A DNA stretch of 64,000 bases from Variovorax sp. J22P240 (lineage in GTDB: Bacteria; Pseudomonadota; Gammaproteobacteria; Burkholderiales; Burkholderiaceae_C): NCBI RefSeq assembly GCF_030316855.1, contig NZ_JASZYR010000001.1:310001-374000 (forward strand), given 5' to 3'. The position numbers were made by a program, and so were the translations under genes. Every line of letters starts with the position of its first letter. The stretch's first letter is position 1. The notes under the pieces were generated by a model. That model worked only from the letters and a program-made list of their open reading frames with translations, did not search any database and was not told the DNA's origin. Below are positions 26,370 to 35,039 of this stretch, piece by piece.

Positions 26370-27734
26370 TCAGGTCGCGACGGGTTGAACGGTGGCCATG
26401 GTGAGCCGGGCCTCTAGCCCGCCTTCGGCGCGGTTGCACAGCTTCAGCTCCGCGCCCATTGCCACCGCGAGTTGCTGCGCGATGGCAAGCCCCAGGCCCG
26501 TGCCGCCGGTGCTGCGGTTGCGTGAGCCTTCCACGCGATGGAAGGGCTTGAGCACGGCGTCGTGCTGATCGGGCGGAATGCCCGGCCCGTTGTCGACGAC
26601 GGCAACCACCCAGCGGTCCGCTTCGACGCGCACACGGACGCGCACATCGCTGCCGAACTTCAACGCGTTGTCGATGAGGTTTACGAGAATCCGCCGAAGG
26701 GCATTGGGGCGCGTCACGACCGGCACGTCGATCCGTCCCTCCAGCATCACAGGCTGGCCGGAGTCTTCGTAGTCGGCGACCATGCTTTCGAGCAGCGCGT
26801 CGGCATCGATGCGGCAGGGCGGCTCCGTCGCGCCATGGAGGGTGCGCGCGTAGGTCACGCCTTCCCGCACCAGAGCGTTCATGGCATCGAGGTCCTGCCT
26901 GAACTTGACCTGGTCCTTCCCGTTGTCCATCAGGTCGGTGCGCAGGCGCATCCGGGTGATGGGTGTCTGCAGGTCGTGTGAAATGGCCGCGAGGATTTCC
27001 ACGCGCTCGGCCATGTAGCCCGCGATCCTTCGCTGCATGGCATTGAACGCGCGAGCCGCATGCACGACTTCGGTCGGCCCTTCCTCGACCAACTCGTGCG
27101 CCTTCAGGTCGGGTCCGAGCTCATCTGCCGCCGCGGCGAGCCGGGCGAGAGGCCGTGTGACCAGGCGCACCGCGAACCACGCACAGACGGCCAGCACCGC
27201 CAACTGGATCCAGAGCACCCACATGACCCAGGCGGAGACAGGGATGCCCACCCGTCGCGCATGGACGATCACCGTGCTGCCGTCCGCCAGGCGCACCTGA
27301 ATCTGCAGCCCCTCGTGCGGATCGGCTGCCTGTGCCACCTTCACGACCTCGAACGGACGCAATGCGTTGACAATGGCCTCGCCAAATTCCCGTGCGACGG
27401 GTGACCCAGGCTGGGGGCCCTCCACGCTGCCGCCCAGCATGAACCGGTAGTTGCGCCGCTCGAGGCGTTCGAGCCAACCGGCGCGTTCCTCGGCAGGCAG
27501 GCGGTCCAGGATCGCGATCGAACTCGCGATATCACGCTCGATGCCGCTCATCATCAGTTCGCGAAGTGCCACGCCGCGCTCGTAGCGGATCGATGCGAAG
27601 GTCAGCAACTGTGCAATCGCCAGACCCACCACGATGATCAGCGTCACGCGTGCAAAGAGGGAGCGCGGGACCAGCCGACGCCAGTCTGCGGCGGGGGGCG
27701 GAGGGCGCGCATGGAGGCTTGCAGAAGTAGGCAT
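26370..27734 (-). CDS. Membrane sensor histidine kinase, EnvZ-like
   Basis: A 454-residue kinase. A short cytoplasmic Pro-rich start is followed by a transmembrane segment (about 27-48), a periplasmic loop of about 130 residues, a second segment (about 178-198) and a HAMP region. The HisKA box is AAISHDLQTPITRMRLRTDL and the ATPase domain has NLIDNALKFG, DNGPGIP and STGGTGLGLAIAQQLA. The likely partner is the OmpR-type regulator at 28741, which lies on the opposite strand beyond one membrane-protein gene. Adjacent redox genes suggest a thiol or metal stress signal (inference). Confidence 0.92.
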   Translation of the reverse strand: MPTSASLHARPPPPAADWRRLVPRSLFARVTLIIVVGLAIAQLLTFASIRYERGVALRELMMSGIERDIASSIAILDRLPAEERAGWLERLERRNYRFMLGGSVEGPQPGSPVAREFGEAIVNALRPFEVVKVAQAADPHEGLQIQVRLADGSTVIVHARRVGIPVSAWVMWVLWIQLAVLAVCAWFAVRLVTRPLARLAAAADELGPDLKAHELVEEGPTEVVHAARAFNAMQRRIAGYMAERVEILAAISHDLQTPITRMRLRTDLMDNGKDQVKFRQDLDAMNALVREGVTYARTLHGATEPPCRIDADALLESMVADYEDSGQPVMLEGRIDVPVVTRPNALRRILVNLIDNALKFGSDVRVRVRVEADRWVVAVVDNGPGIPPDQHDAVLKPFHRVEGSRNRSTGGTGLGLAIAQQLAVAMGAELKLCNRAEGGLEARLTMATVQPVAT

Positions 27735-27841
27735 GGTTGGGTTTATAGGCCCCGAACCACCCTCCAGCCGCTTCGTGTGTATTCCAGTGTGTCTGCCGGG
27801 GACGGCAACCTACACGACCATACGTACCGAGGGCGATCGCG

Positions 27842-28627
27842 CTATCGCGCGAGGTTCAGGTCCATGCTCTCCTTGAGCCGAACCATGTTCTCCTCGCCGA
27901 CGCGGATGAGGCCACTGCGCGGCTGGTCCATGTCGATGATGATCGTGAACACCATCGCGATCAGCAGTGCGAAGAGCGCTGTCGACACGTGGCGTCGCCG
28001 GCCCGTCAGACCGTAGCCATAGGCGATGAAGCTCAGTGCGCCCAGTGCGACGGCGATCAGCAGGCTGATCACGATCTGTGGCACATGGTTGTCCAGCGCG
28101 GCGCGGCGCTTCTCGTTGGTGTTGAACATCTCGTTCAATGACTGGATGACCAGCACTCGCTCCGGCGAGGCCTGGCTGAGCGTCGCAGATGCGCCCGCCA
28201 ACGCCCAGAGTCGAGACTCGATGTCCGTCGTGGCGGCGCTGGTCCTTTCGAGCTGCGTACGGTCGACGCCGGCCTGCATGAAGTCGACGCGCGCTGCGAC
28301 ATAGCTCTTCAGCAGGTCCGACACCTGCTCCCGCTGCGATGGCGGCAGCAACTGGGCTCGCAGATAGCTCGTGCGGATTGCATTGACCTCTTCCTGGATC
28401 AGCGTCTTGCGGGCGTCGAAACGCGAGGCCGCCATCGCGAAATTGAAGCCGAGCAGCAATGCCAGAAGTCCAAGCAATGCGGCTTGCAGTGCGCCGATGT
28501 GCGATCTGGAGGTGTCGTCGCTCCGATGCACATGGCGACGACCGAGCTGAAAGGCGATCTCCAGCGCAGCAAAGAAGGCCACCACAACGATGATGAACAG
28601 TACGGCCTCGTCCAGTCCAGCCAGCAT
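27842..28627 (-). CDS. DUF4239 (bestrophin-like) membrane protein
   Basis: A 261-residue protein from the ATG at 28627, which has GGAG at a good distance. Hydrophobic segments lie near residues 7-27 and 50-70, and two more near 190-245. The block between them (IQEEVNAIRTSYLRAQLLP) is the family signature. DUF4239 proteins are annotated as bestrophin-like, but transport activity is not shown. It lies between the kinase and its probable response regulator. Confidence 0.82.
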   Translation of the reverse strand: MLAGLDEAVLFIIVVVAFFAALEIAFQLGRRHVHRSDDTSRSHIGALQAALLGLLALLLGFNFAMAASRFDARKTLIQEEVNAIRTSYLRAQLLPPSQREQVSDLLKSYVAARVDFMQAGVDRTQLERTSAATTDIESRLWALAGASATLSQASPERVLVIQSLNEMFNTNEKRRAALDNHVPQIVISLLIAVALGALSFIAYGYGLTGRRRHVSTALFALLIAMVFTIIIDMDQPRSGLIRVGEENMVRLKESMDLNLAR

Positions 28628-28740
28628 GGGGGTCTCCTGCGAAGAGCCGCCCATTCTGCTGGATGCAGATGAAGCGACGCAATCCCCTTGAAGGCCGGCT
28701 ACATTGCAAGGCAACGCCCTGCGTCGGAACCACGATCGCC

Positions 28741-29481
28741 ATGCAACCCAGACCTGCAGACCATGTCCTCATCGTCGATGACGACCGCGAGATCCGCGAA
28801 CTGCTCACCACCTACCTGGTCAAGAACGGCCTGCGCGTGGCCTCGGTGCCCACGGGGCGCCACATGCGTGCGGCGCTCGAAGAGTCAGGTCCCTTCGACC
28901 TGATCATCCTCGACCTCATGCTGCCCGGCGAAGACGGGCTGACTCTGTGCCGCGACCTGCGCTCGGGCAGGCACAAGTCCATCCCCATCCTGATGCTGAC
29001 GGCGCGCAGCGAAGAAGCCGACCGCATCCTCGGCCTGGAGATGGGCGCCGACGACTACCTCGCCAAGCCTTTCTCCGCCCGTGAACTGCTCGCCCGGATT
29101 CGCGCGGTGATGCGCCGCACGCGCATGCTGCCGCCCAACATGCACTCGACCGAGACGGCCCGGACGCTGGCCTTCGGCAACTGGCAGGTCGATACCGTTG
29201 CGCGACACCTGATCGACGACAGCGGCACGATGGTCGCGCTGAGCGGCGCGGAGTACCGGCTCCTGCGCATCTTTCTGGACCATCCGCAGAAGGTGCTGAG
29301 CCGCGATCAACTGTTGAGCCTGACGCAGGGCCGGGAGGCCGAACTCTTCGAGCGCTCGATCGACCTGCTCGTCAGCAGGCTGCGCCAGCGCCTGCGCGAC
29401 GATGCGCGCGAGCCGCGGTACATCAAGACCGTGCGAAGCGAGGGCTACGTCTTCGCGTCGGCCGTCGAGGCTCGCGACTGA
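28741..29481 (+). CDS. OmpR-family response regulator
   Basis: A 246-residue regulator from the ATG at 28741 (MQPRPADHVLIVDDD). The receiver has the acidic triad at 13-15, phosphoacceptor D58 (IILDLML) and AKPFSARELLARIRAVMRR. The C-terminal winged helix ends KTVRSEGYVFA. It is divergent from the DUF4239 gene and likely receives phosphate from the kinase at 26370. Its last 37 bases overlap the 3' end of the convergent TlpA-like gene. Confidence 0.93.
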   Translation: MQPRPADHVLIVDDDREIRELLTTYLVKNGLRVASVPTGRHMRAALEESGPFDLIILDLMLPGEDGLTLCRDLRSGRHKSIPILMLTARSEEADRILGLEMGADDYLAKPFSARELLARIRAVMRRTRMLPPNMHSTETARTLAFGNWQVDTVARHLIDDSGTMVALSGAEYRLLRIFLDHPQKVLSRDQLLSLTQGREAELFERSIDLLVSRLRQRLRDDAREPRYIKTVRSEGYVFASAVEARD

Positions 29482-30023
29482 GGCTGCGCCAGGAGTGACT
29501 GGATCTTTTTCTCGGTCTCGCCGTAGGCGCCCTCGCCGAAGTGCGAGTACACGATGCGCCCTTGCTTGTCGATGAGGTAGACCGCAGGCCAGTACTGGTT
29601 CCTGAACGCCTTCCAGGTCGCATAGCTGTTGTCCTGCGCCACGGCGTGCTGGATCTGCAAGCGCTTGATGGCCTCCTGCACATTCTTCGTCGACTTCTCG
29701 TACGCGAACTCGGGCGTGTGCACGCCCACCACGACCAGGCCCTGGTCTTTGTACTTCGCGTGCCAATCCTTCACATAGGGCAGATGGTTCAGGCAATTGA
29801 TGCACGTGTAGGTCCAGAAGTCGACGAGCACGACCTTGCCGCGCAGCTCGTCCAGCTTCAGCGGCTGTGAGTTGAGCCACGTGTCGATGCCCTGGAACTC
29901 GGGGGCGGTCCGCCGCTCGGCCGTGGGTGTGTCGCCGCCGTTCGGTGGCGCGGCGAAGGTCAAGGCTGCAAGCGAGGTCGCAAGAGCCACGCCGAAGAGG
30001 AGTGCACTGGCTCGGATGTTCAT
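29445..30023 (-). CDS. Exported TlpA-like thiol-disulfide oxidoreductase
   Basis: A 192-residue protein from the ATG at 30023, with a signal peptide ending near residue 25 (LTFAAP). The thioredoxin fold has the C-I-N-C motif in DFWTYTCINCLNHLPY, VVGVHTPEFAYEK, and a cis-Pro region NQYWPAVYLID. It is a close paralogue of the TlpA part of the DipZ-like protein at 24547, but lacks the membrane and C-terminal domains. Its stop lies inside the convergent response regulator gene (37-base tail overlap), so the last ten residues are encoded opposite that gene. Confidence 0.92.
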   Translation of the reverse strand: MNIRASALLFGVALATSLAALTFAAPPNGGDTPTAERRTAPEFQGIDTWLNSQPLKLDELRGKVVLVDFWTYTCINCLNHLPYVKDWHAKYKDQGLVVVGVHTPEFAYEKSTKNVQEAIKRLQIQHAVAQDNSYATWKAFRNQYWPAVYLIDKQGRIVYSHFGEGAYGETEKKIQSLLAQPQSRASTADAKT

Positions 30024-30281
30024 GGCGATTTCCTTCTGGGTTGTCGAACGGACGGATCTTCCGCCGCGACGTGCCTCGTGGGCGCCTGTGACGTACGACT
30101 CTGTATCCGGCGCACGAAGTCGACACACTACGTTTCACTGGCGACACTCCGGAAGTCGATCGCAACAAATACAGCATCGGAGTTGCATCCCTGCCGGAGA
30201 CATCCTCGAAGCCGTAAAGTGATTCACATAGGCCTCTCTCGCAGGCCATTTCAGGGACCAACACACCGCAGGAGACATCCC

Positions 30282-31106
30282 ATGACTCGCACCGTTCAAG
30301 AGAAACGCACCGCATTCAGCGCGCTTCACATCCAAGGCTGCTTCGTGTTGCCGAATCCTTGGGACGTCGGCAGTGCCCGGATGCTGCAGGGCATGGGATT
30401 CAAAGCCCTCGCATCCACCAGTTCCGGCTATGCCTGGTCGCAGGGCCTTCCAGACGGCGGGGCTTCACGGGAGACCGTGCTGGCCCACTTGCGCACCCTC
30501 GTGGAGGCTACCGATCTGCCGGTGAATGCAGACTTCGAAAGCGGCTATGCGGAGAACCCGGAAGGCGTCGCGCTCAGCGTTCGAATGGCGATCGAAACGG
30601 GCGTGGCGGGCCTCTCGATCGAGGATGCGACGGGCAACGCCGACGACCCGGTGCGCAGCATCGGCGATGCGGTCGCGAGGCTACGTGCTGCCCGTGCGGC
30701 GATCGACGAAGCCGGCGGCGACACGCTGCTGGTCGGGCGCGCCGAGAATTTCCTGTACGGTCGCACGGACCTCGACGACACCATCGCCCGGCTCAAGGCC
30801 TACGCCGGAGCCGGGGCGGACTGCCTCTATGCGCCGGGCATTCGCACGCGGGAGCAGATCACAGCGGTGGTGGCCGCCGTGGCGCCGAAGCCGGTCAATC
30901 TGCTGATCGGCTCGGCCAGCGAATTCACGCTGCAGGATGTCGCGGCGATGGGTGTCCGGCGCATCAGCGTGGGCGGTGCGCTTGCTCGTTCAGCGTGGGG
31001 TGGCTTCATGCGGGCCGCGCGCGAGATCGCGGAGAACGGCCGCTTCGGGTTCGCCGAAGCGGCGCGGGGTGACGAGTTGAACACATTCTTCCGCAGCGCC
31101 GACTGA
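30282..31106 (+). CDS. Isocitrate lyase/PEP mutase superfamily enzyme
   Basis: A 274-residue protein; the start at 30282 follows GCAGGAG. The barrel shows LPNPWDVGSARML, ASTSSGYAWSQGLPDG, VNADFESGYAENP, LSIEDATG and ARAENFLYGR in modified form (VGRAENFLYG). The isocitrate lyase signature K-K-C-G-H is absent, which places it with the oxaloacetate decarboxylase/PEP mutase-like group that breaks or makes C-C or C-P bonds. The substrate is unknown. It is divergent from the TlpA-like gene across 258 bases and ends 12 bases before the convergent end of hmp. Confidence 0.87.
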   Translation: MTRTVQEKRTAFSALHIQGCFVLPNPWDVGSARMLQGMGFKALASTSSGYAWSQGLPDGGASRETVLAHLRTLVEATDLPVNADFESGYAENPEGVALSVRMAIETGVAGLSIEDATGNADDPVRSIGDAVARLRAARAAIDEAGGDTLLVGRAENFLYGRTDLDDTIARLKAYAGAGADCLYAPGIRTREQITAVVAAVAPKPVNLLIGSASEFTLQDVAAMGVRRISVGGALARSAWGGFMRAAREIAENGRFGFAEAARGDELNTFFRSAD

Positions 31107-31118
31107 GCGCCGCCGCGC

Positions 31119-32312
31119 TCACTCTAGCGCAGCCGCCGGCCCGAAGAACTCGTAGCGCACTTGCTGGTCCGGCACGCCGAGCGTCCGCAGCGCCGTCTTC
31201 ACCTGCCGCATGAACGGCTTCGGGCCGAGGAAGTAGGCATCGACGTCGCGCGTCTTGGCCGGCAGCCATTGGGCGAGCTTCTGCGCGTCGAGCCGGCCGA
31301 CCGCGTGCGGCGCGTCGGCGTCACCCGGTGCTTCGGGCGCCTCGTCGTAGCAGTAGAAGCGTTCGAGCTGGGGATGCTTCTGTGCCAGCGCGTCGATGGC
31401 ATGGCGGAACGCGTGGACGCTGCGTGCACGCGCGCAATGGATGAAGTGCACCACGCGCGAGGTCTTCAGCGCGGCTTCGAGCATCGCCAGCGTCGGCGTA
31501 ATGCCCACGCCACCGCTGATCAGCACCAGCGGCCGGTCGCTCTCTGCGAGCGTGAATGCGCCCGAGGGCGGGAACAGTTCGATCGTGCTGCCCACTTGCA
31601 CCTGGTCGTGCAGGTGATTGGAAGCGAGTCCGCCTTGCTCCCGCTTCACGCTGATACGGTAGGTCCGGCCGTTCGGTGCGGCCGAGAGCGAATAGTTGCG
31701 GCGGATGTCCTGGCCATCGAAGACCAGGCGCAGGCTGATGTACTGGCCGGGCTCGAAGTCGAGCACGGGCTGGCCGTCGACCGGCGCGAAATAGAAGGAA
31801 GTGATCTCGTCGCTTTCGACTTCCTTGCGCACGACCTTGAAGTCCCGCCCGCCGCGCCAGCCGCCGGGCGCTGCGGCCTTCGCGTCGTAGGCTTGCTTCT
31901 CGGCGCCGATCAAGATGTCGGCAAGCTGTCCGTACGCGGCGGCCCAGGCCTCGATGACCTCGTCCGTTGCGATCTGCGGGCCGAGCACTTCGCGGATCGC
32001 GCGCAGCAGGCAGGCGCCGACGATCGGGTAGTGCTCCGGCTGCACCTGCAGGGCGACGTGCTTGTTGACGATCTGGGTCGCCAGGTCGCCCAGCGCTTCG
32101 AGCCGGTCGATGTTGCGCGCGTACATGAGCACGCCGTTCGCGAGCGCGCGGGGCTGATCGCCGCTCGCCTGGTTGGCCTGATTGAAGAGCGGGCGGGCTT
32201 CGGGGTGCTCGCCCAGCATGATGGCGTAGAAGTGCGTCGTGAGGGCTTCACCACCTGTTTCGAGCAGGGGCACGGTGGCGGTGATGATGGCCTTTTGGGA
32301 GACGGACAGCAT
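31119..32312 (-). CDS. hmp: Flavohemoprotein, nitric oxide dioxygenase
   Basis: A 397-residue protein. The globin domain (1-140) starts MLSVSQKAIITATVPLL and has the proximal-histidine region NKHVALQVQPEHY. The FAD domain has RRNYSLSAAP and the NAD domain has LISGGVGITPTLAML and YFLGPKPFM. It converts nitric oxide to nitrate using NAD(P)H and oxygen in the cytoplasm. It is divergent from norR; a sigma-54 promoter and three NorR-type sites lie in the 150-base interval, so it is almost certainly the NorR target. Confidence 0.96.
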   Translation of the reverse strand: MLSVSQKAIITATVPLLETGGEALTTHFYAIMLGEHPEARPLFNQANQASGDQPRALANGVLMYARNIDRLEALGDLATQIVNKHVALQVQPEHYPIVGACLLRAIREVLGPQIATDEVIEAWAAAYGQLADILIGAEKQAYDAKAAAPGGWRGGRDFKVVRKEVESDEITSFYFAPVDGQPVLDFEPGQYISLRLVFDGQDIRRNYSLSAAPNGRTYRISVKREQGGLASNHLHDQVQVGSTIELFPPSGAFTLAESDRPLVLISGGVGITPTLAMLEAALKTSRVVHFIHCARARSVHAFRHAIDALAQKHPQLERFYCYDEAPEAPGDADAPHAVGRLDAQKLAQWLPAKTRDVDAYFLGPKPFMRQVKTALRTLGVPDQQVRYEFFGPAAALE

Positions 32313-32354
32313 GAAGGAGTCTTTCGATTGTGGGAGGGTGATGGCTTCTTCATT

Positions 32355-32369
32355 GCAATCCCCGTTCCA
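32355..32369 (-). promoter_or_regulatory. Sigma-54 promoter of hmp
   Basis: Read on the minus strand the sequence is TGGAAC-GGGGA-TTGC, followed by A. It has GG and GC at the exact 10-base spacing and differs from the consensus TGGCAC-N5-TTGC at one position. The predicted RNA start is about 31 bases before the hmp ATG. NorR is a sigma-54 activator with an intact GAFTGA loop, so the promoter type fits the neighbour. Confidence 0.82.
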
Positions 32370-32411
32370 GCCTGGTGTTCCCCGTGAATCAAAGACTTGG
32401 GCGCCAACGAT

Positions 32412-32467
32412 GTCTTGTTGACACGCATAGGATGCCGTCATGTCGACACGAACAGAGTCAATATGAC
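32412..32467. promoter_or_regulatory. Three NorR-type enhancer sites (GTC-N5-GAC)
   Basis: Three inverted repeats lie in a row: GTCTTGTTGAC (32412-32422), GTCATGTCGAC (32437-32447) and GTCAATATGAC (32457-32467). Each fits the known NorR core GT-N7-AC and shares the stricter form GTC-N5-GAC. Centres are 25 and 20 bases apart. They lie about 70-125 bases upstream of the predicted hmp RNA start, the usual enhancer range. The third site covers the norR start codon, which could allow autorepression. Confidence 0.82.
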
Positions 32468-34067
32468 AACGCATCCCTTGCTCCAGGCCATCATCCCGCT
32501 GGTGGCCGACATCGCGCGCGAACTGCCCAGCGCCGAACGCTATCGCCGCCTGCTGGAGGCGTTGCGGGTGCTGCTCCCTTGCGACGCGGCGGCGCTGCTG
32601 CGCCTCGATGACGGTTGGCTGTTGCCGCTGGCCGTGGACGGCCTGAGCAGCGACACGCTGGGCCGTCGGTTCCGCGTCGAAGAGCATCCGCGCTTCGCCG
32701 CCCTGCTCGAAGCGGATGGCCCCTTGCGATTTCCGGCCGACAGCAGCCTGCCGGACCCCTATGACGGATTGGTCGAAGGCGTGAAGGGGCATCTGCCCGT
32801 GCACGACTGCGTGGGTTGCGTCATCCGCGTCGACGAAAAGCCATGGGGCCTTTTGACACTCGACGACCTGGCGCCGGAACGCTTCTCCCGCGTCGACCTG
32901 AAGGTGTTGCAGTCCTTCGGCAGCCTCGCCGCTGCGACGGTCAGCGTCGCGGGCCACGTCGAGCAACTCAAGACGCGCGTTCGCGACGAAAGCCTTCGCG
33001 CCGAGGGATACCGGCTGGCGGCGGCGCCGCGCGCGCGCGGACTCATCGGCCGCAGCCCTGCGATGCGGCAACTGCAGAAGGAAATCGAACTGGTCAGCGA
33101 CAGCGAGTTGTCGGTGTTGATCCAGGGCGAGACCGGCGTCGGCAAGGAACTGGTCGCGGAGGCGCTGCATGCGGGCTCGTCCCGCGCCGCACGCCCCCTG
33201 ATCAGCCTGAACTGCGCCGCACTGCCCGAGACGCTGGTGGAAAGCGAACTCTTCGGCCATGTGAAGGGTGCCTTCACCGGTGCCGTGGTCGAACGCCCGG
33301 GCAAGTTCGAGTTGGCCGATGGCGGAACGCTCTTCCTCGACGAGGTCGGCGAACTCACGCTGCCGGTGCAGGCCAAGCTGTTGCGCGTGCTGCAGAGCGG
33401 CCAGTTGCAAAGGCTCGGATCGGACCGCGAGCATCGGGTCGACGTGCGGCTCATCGCTGCGAGCAACCGCAATCTGGCCGACGAGGTGCGGGCAGGGCGC
33501 TTGCGCGCGGACTTCTACCACCGGCTGAGCGTCTACCCGCTGCAGGTGCCGCCCTTGCGCGAGCGCGGTCGCGACGTGCTCCTGCTCAGCGGCTTCTTCC
33601 TCGAAGAGAACCGCTCCCGCCTGGGGCTCGGTGGCTTGCGGCTCGACGCCAGCGCACAGGCCGCGTTGCTCGGCTACGACTGGCCGGGCAACGTGCGCGA
33701 ACTCGAACACCTGCTCGGGCGCAGCGTGCTGAAGGCGCTCGGCCGTCATTCGCAGCGCCCGCGCATCCTGAGCCTGACGGCGGGCGACCTCGATCTGGCG
33801 GGCGCGCGACCGATCGAGCCCGAAAGCACGGACGGATCACCGGCGACTCCGACGTCCCTGCCGCGATTGCGCGACGGCGAGGGTCTTCGCGATACCGTCG
33901 CCAGGTTGGAGCGTGAACTTGTGACGTCCGCACTGGCGCAGAACGACTACAACTGGGCCGCCGCGGGCCGCGCACTCGGCATGGACCGTGGCAATCTCGC
34001 CCGTCTCGCGAGACGGCTCGGCCTGCCAGGAGACAAGCGGTCGCTTCGCGCCATGTGCTCGTCCTGA
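32463..34067 (+). CDS. norR: NorR, nitric oxide-sensing sigma-54-dependent activator
   Basis: A 534-residue regulator. An N-terminal GAF domain (about 15-175) would hold the nitric oxide-sensing iron. The AAA+ domain has Walker A GETGVGKE, the sigma-54 contact loop GAFTGA (near residue 268) and Walker B GGTLFLDEVGEL. A Fis-type helix-turn-helix ends the protein (NYNWAAAGRALGMDRGNLARLARRL, without the first residue NDY). The ATG at 32463 gives the usual NorR N-terminus (THPLLQAIIPLVADIA); the longer frame from 32397 would run through the operator sites and is less likely. It is divergent from hmp. Confidence 0.95.
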   Translation: MTTHPLLQAIIPLVADIARELPSAERYRRLLEALRVLLPCDAAALLRLDDGWLLPLAVDGLSSDTLGRRFRVEEHPRFAALLEADGPLRFPADSSLPDPYDGLVEGVKGHLPVHDCVGCVIRVDEKPWGLLTLDDLAPERFSRVDLKVLQSFGSLAAATVSVAGHVEQLKTRVRDESLRAEGYRLAAAPRARGLIGRSPAMRQLQKEIELVSDSELSVLIQGETGVGKELVAEALHAGSSRAARPLISLNCAALPETLVESELFGHVKGAFTGAVVERPGKFELADGGTLFLDEVGELTLPVQAKLLRVLQSGQLQRLGSDREHRVDVRLIAASNRNLADEVRAGRLRADFYHRLSVYPLQVPPLRERGRDVLLLSGFFLEENRSRLGLGGLRLDASAQAALLGYDWPGNVRELEHLLGRSVLKALGRHSQRPRILSLTAGDLDLAGARPIEPESTDGSPATPTSLPRLRDGEGLRDTVARLERELVTSALAQNDYNWAAAGRALGMDRGNLARLARRLGLPGDKRSLRAMCSS

Positions 34068-34108
34068 AACCCGTCGTTGCCTGATTCGCCCTGCCGCACA
34101 GCGGCGAC

Positions 34109-34768
34109 TCAGAAGTCGGACGACCTGACGACGATCGGCTCCCGGTGCGTGGCGTCATAGCGGGACCAAGCGGCCACGTTGATCGCCACGTGGTTCTCCT
34201 CGTAGGCGCTGACCGCACGGCTCGCGCCATCAGCGGCGTGAACGTAGGCACCGAAATGGGACGCGAGCGCATCGTCGGTGATGAGGGCCTCAATCTCGCG
34301 GCCTTGGGCGGGGAGGGCGAAGGCCACGCCATTGCCGACCCAGCGCGCGCCGCGCGATCCGCCGATCCGGTGCCCGCCGGCATCGAGGCCGATGGCTGCT
34401 TCCAGTGGAGCCCGCTCCGTCTCGACTGGTTCCGCGACGGGTTCCGGCGGAGGGTCCTCGATGACTTCGGCCGAAGCGAAGTCCCTGTCGAGGAACATCA
34501 TCTCGAAATTGCAGATCTGGATGATGTCGCGGTCAAGCAGCGGCCGCACCGACACATCATCGCCATTGACCAGCGTGCCGTTCGTGCTGTGGAAGTCGTG
34601 TAGGGTGACGAAACGCCCCTGCCGCGTGAGGACCGCGTGAGCCTTGCTGATGGTGGCGCTCGCGAGCACCAGGTGGTTGTTCATGCTGCGACCGATCCTG
34701 AACTCGCCTTCGCGGAGCCGCACGATGCGCAGCGATACCCCGTTCTTGGTCACGATCAGCGTCGGCAT
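34109..34768 (-). CDS. FHA-domain protein with a DUF1488-like C-terminal region
   Basis: A 219-residue protein. Residues about 1-95 form an FHA phosphopeptide-binding domain: FRIGRSMNNHLVL, ISKAHAVL, DFHSTNGTLVNG. An acidic Pro/Glu linker follows. The C-terminal 75 residues (GVAFALPAQGREIEALI...DALASHFGAYV) resemble DUF1488, normally a small stand-alone protein. No kinase, phosphatase or secretion gene is adjacent, so the partner is unknown. It converges with norR. Confidence 0.75.
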   Translation of the reverse strand: MPTLIVTKNGVSLRIVRLREGEFRIGRSMNNHLVLASATISKAHAVLTRQGRFVTLHDFHSTNGTLVNGDDVSVRPLLDRDIIQICNFEMMFLDRDFASAEVIEDPPPEPVAEPVETERAPLEAAIGLDAGGHRIGGSRGARWVGNGVAFALPAQGREIEALITDDALASHFGAYVHAADGASRAVSAYEENHVAINVAAWSRYDATHREPIVVRSSDF

Positions 34769-34959
34769 GGTGCGAGTCCTCCCTTCTCAGCCGATGGTAT
34801 GTCCGCACAGGCGCAGTCGACGCGCGCCGTGACACGACGAGAGCATTGAGACGGACTGATACACATGGCCGAAAGCACGCCAGTCAGACCGTGAAGACCA
34901 CCTTGTTTCCGTTCACACTGGAGGTTCGGCTGAACCGGCGCGGACGTGGAAGGCCTGCG

Positions 34960-34984
34960 GTCGCGTCGCGTCGCGTCGCGTCGC
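34960..34984. repeat. Five tandem copies of GTCGC
   Basis: A perfect pentanucleotide tandem repeat (5 x GTCGC, followed by an imperfect copy ATCGT) in the 271-base gap before the Bug protein gene. It lies 56 bases before that start codon, outside the coding frame. Such repeats can change copy number by slippage. Confidence 0.85.
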
Positions 34985-35039
34985 ATCGTGACGTGAAGCA
35001 CCGCTCGACGGCCGGCCCCAACGCCAAAAGGAGACAAGC

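Noticed and set aside
32313..33749. Upstream extension of the hmp frame by about 480 codons
   Set aside because: It runs through the promoter region and antisense to norR; Hmp is complete from 32312.
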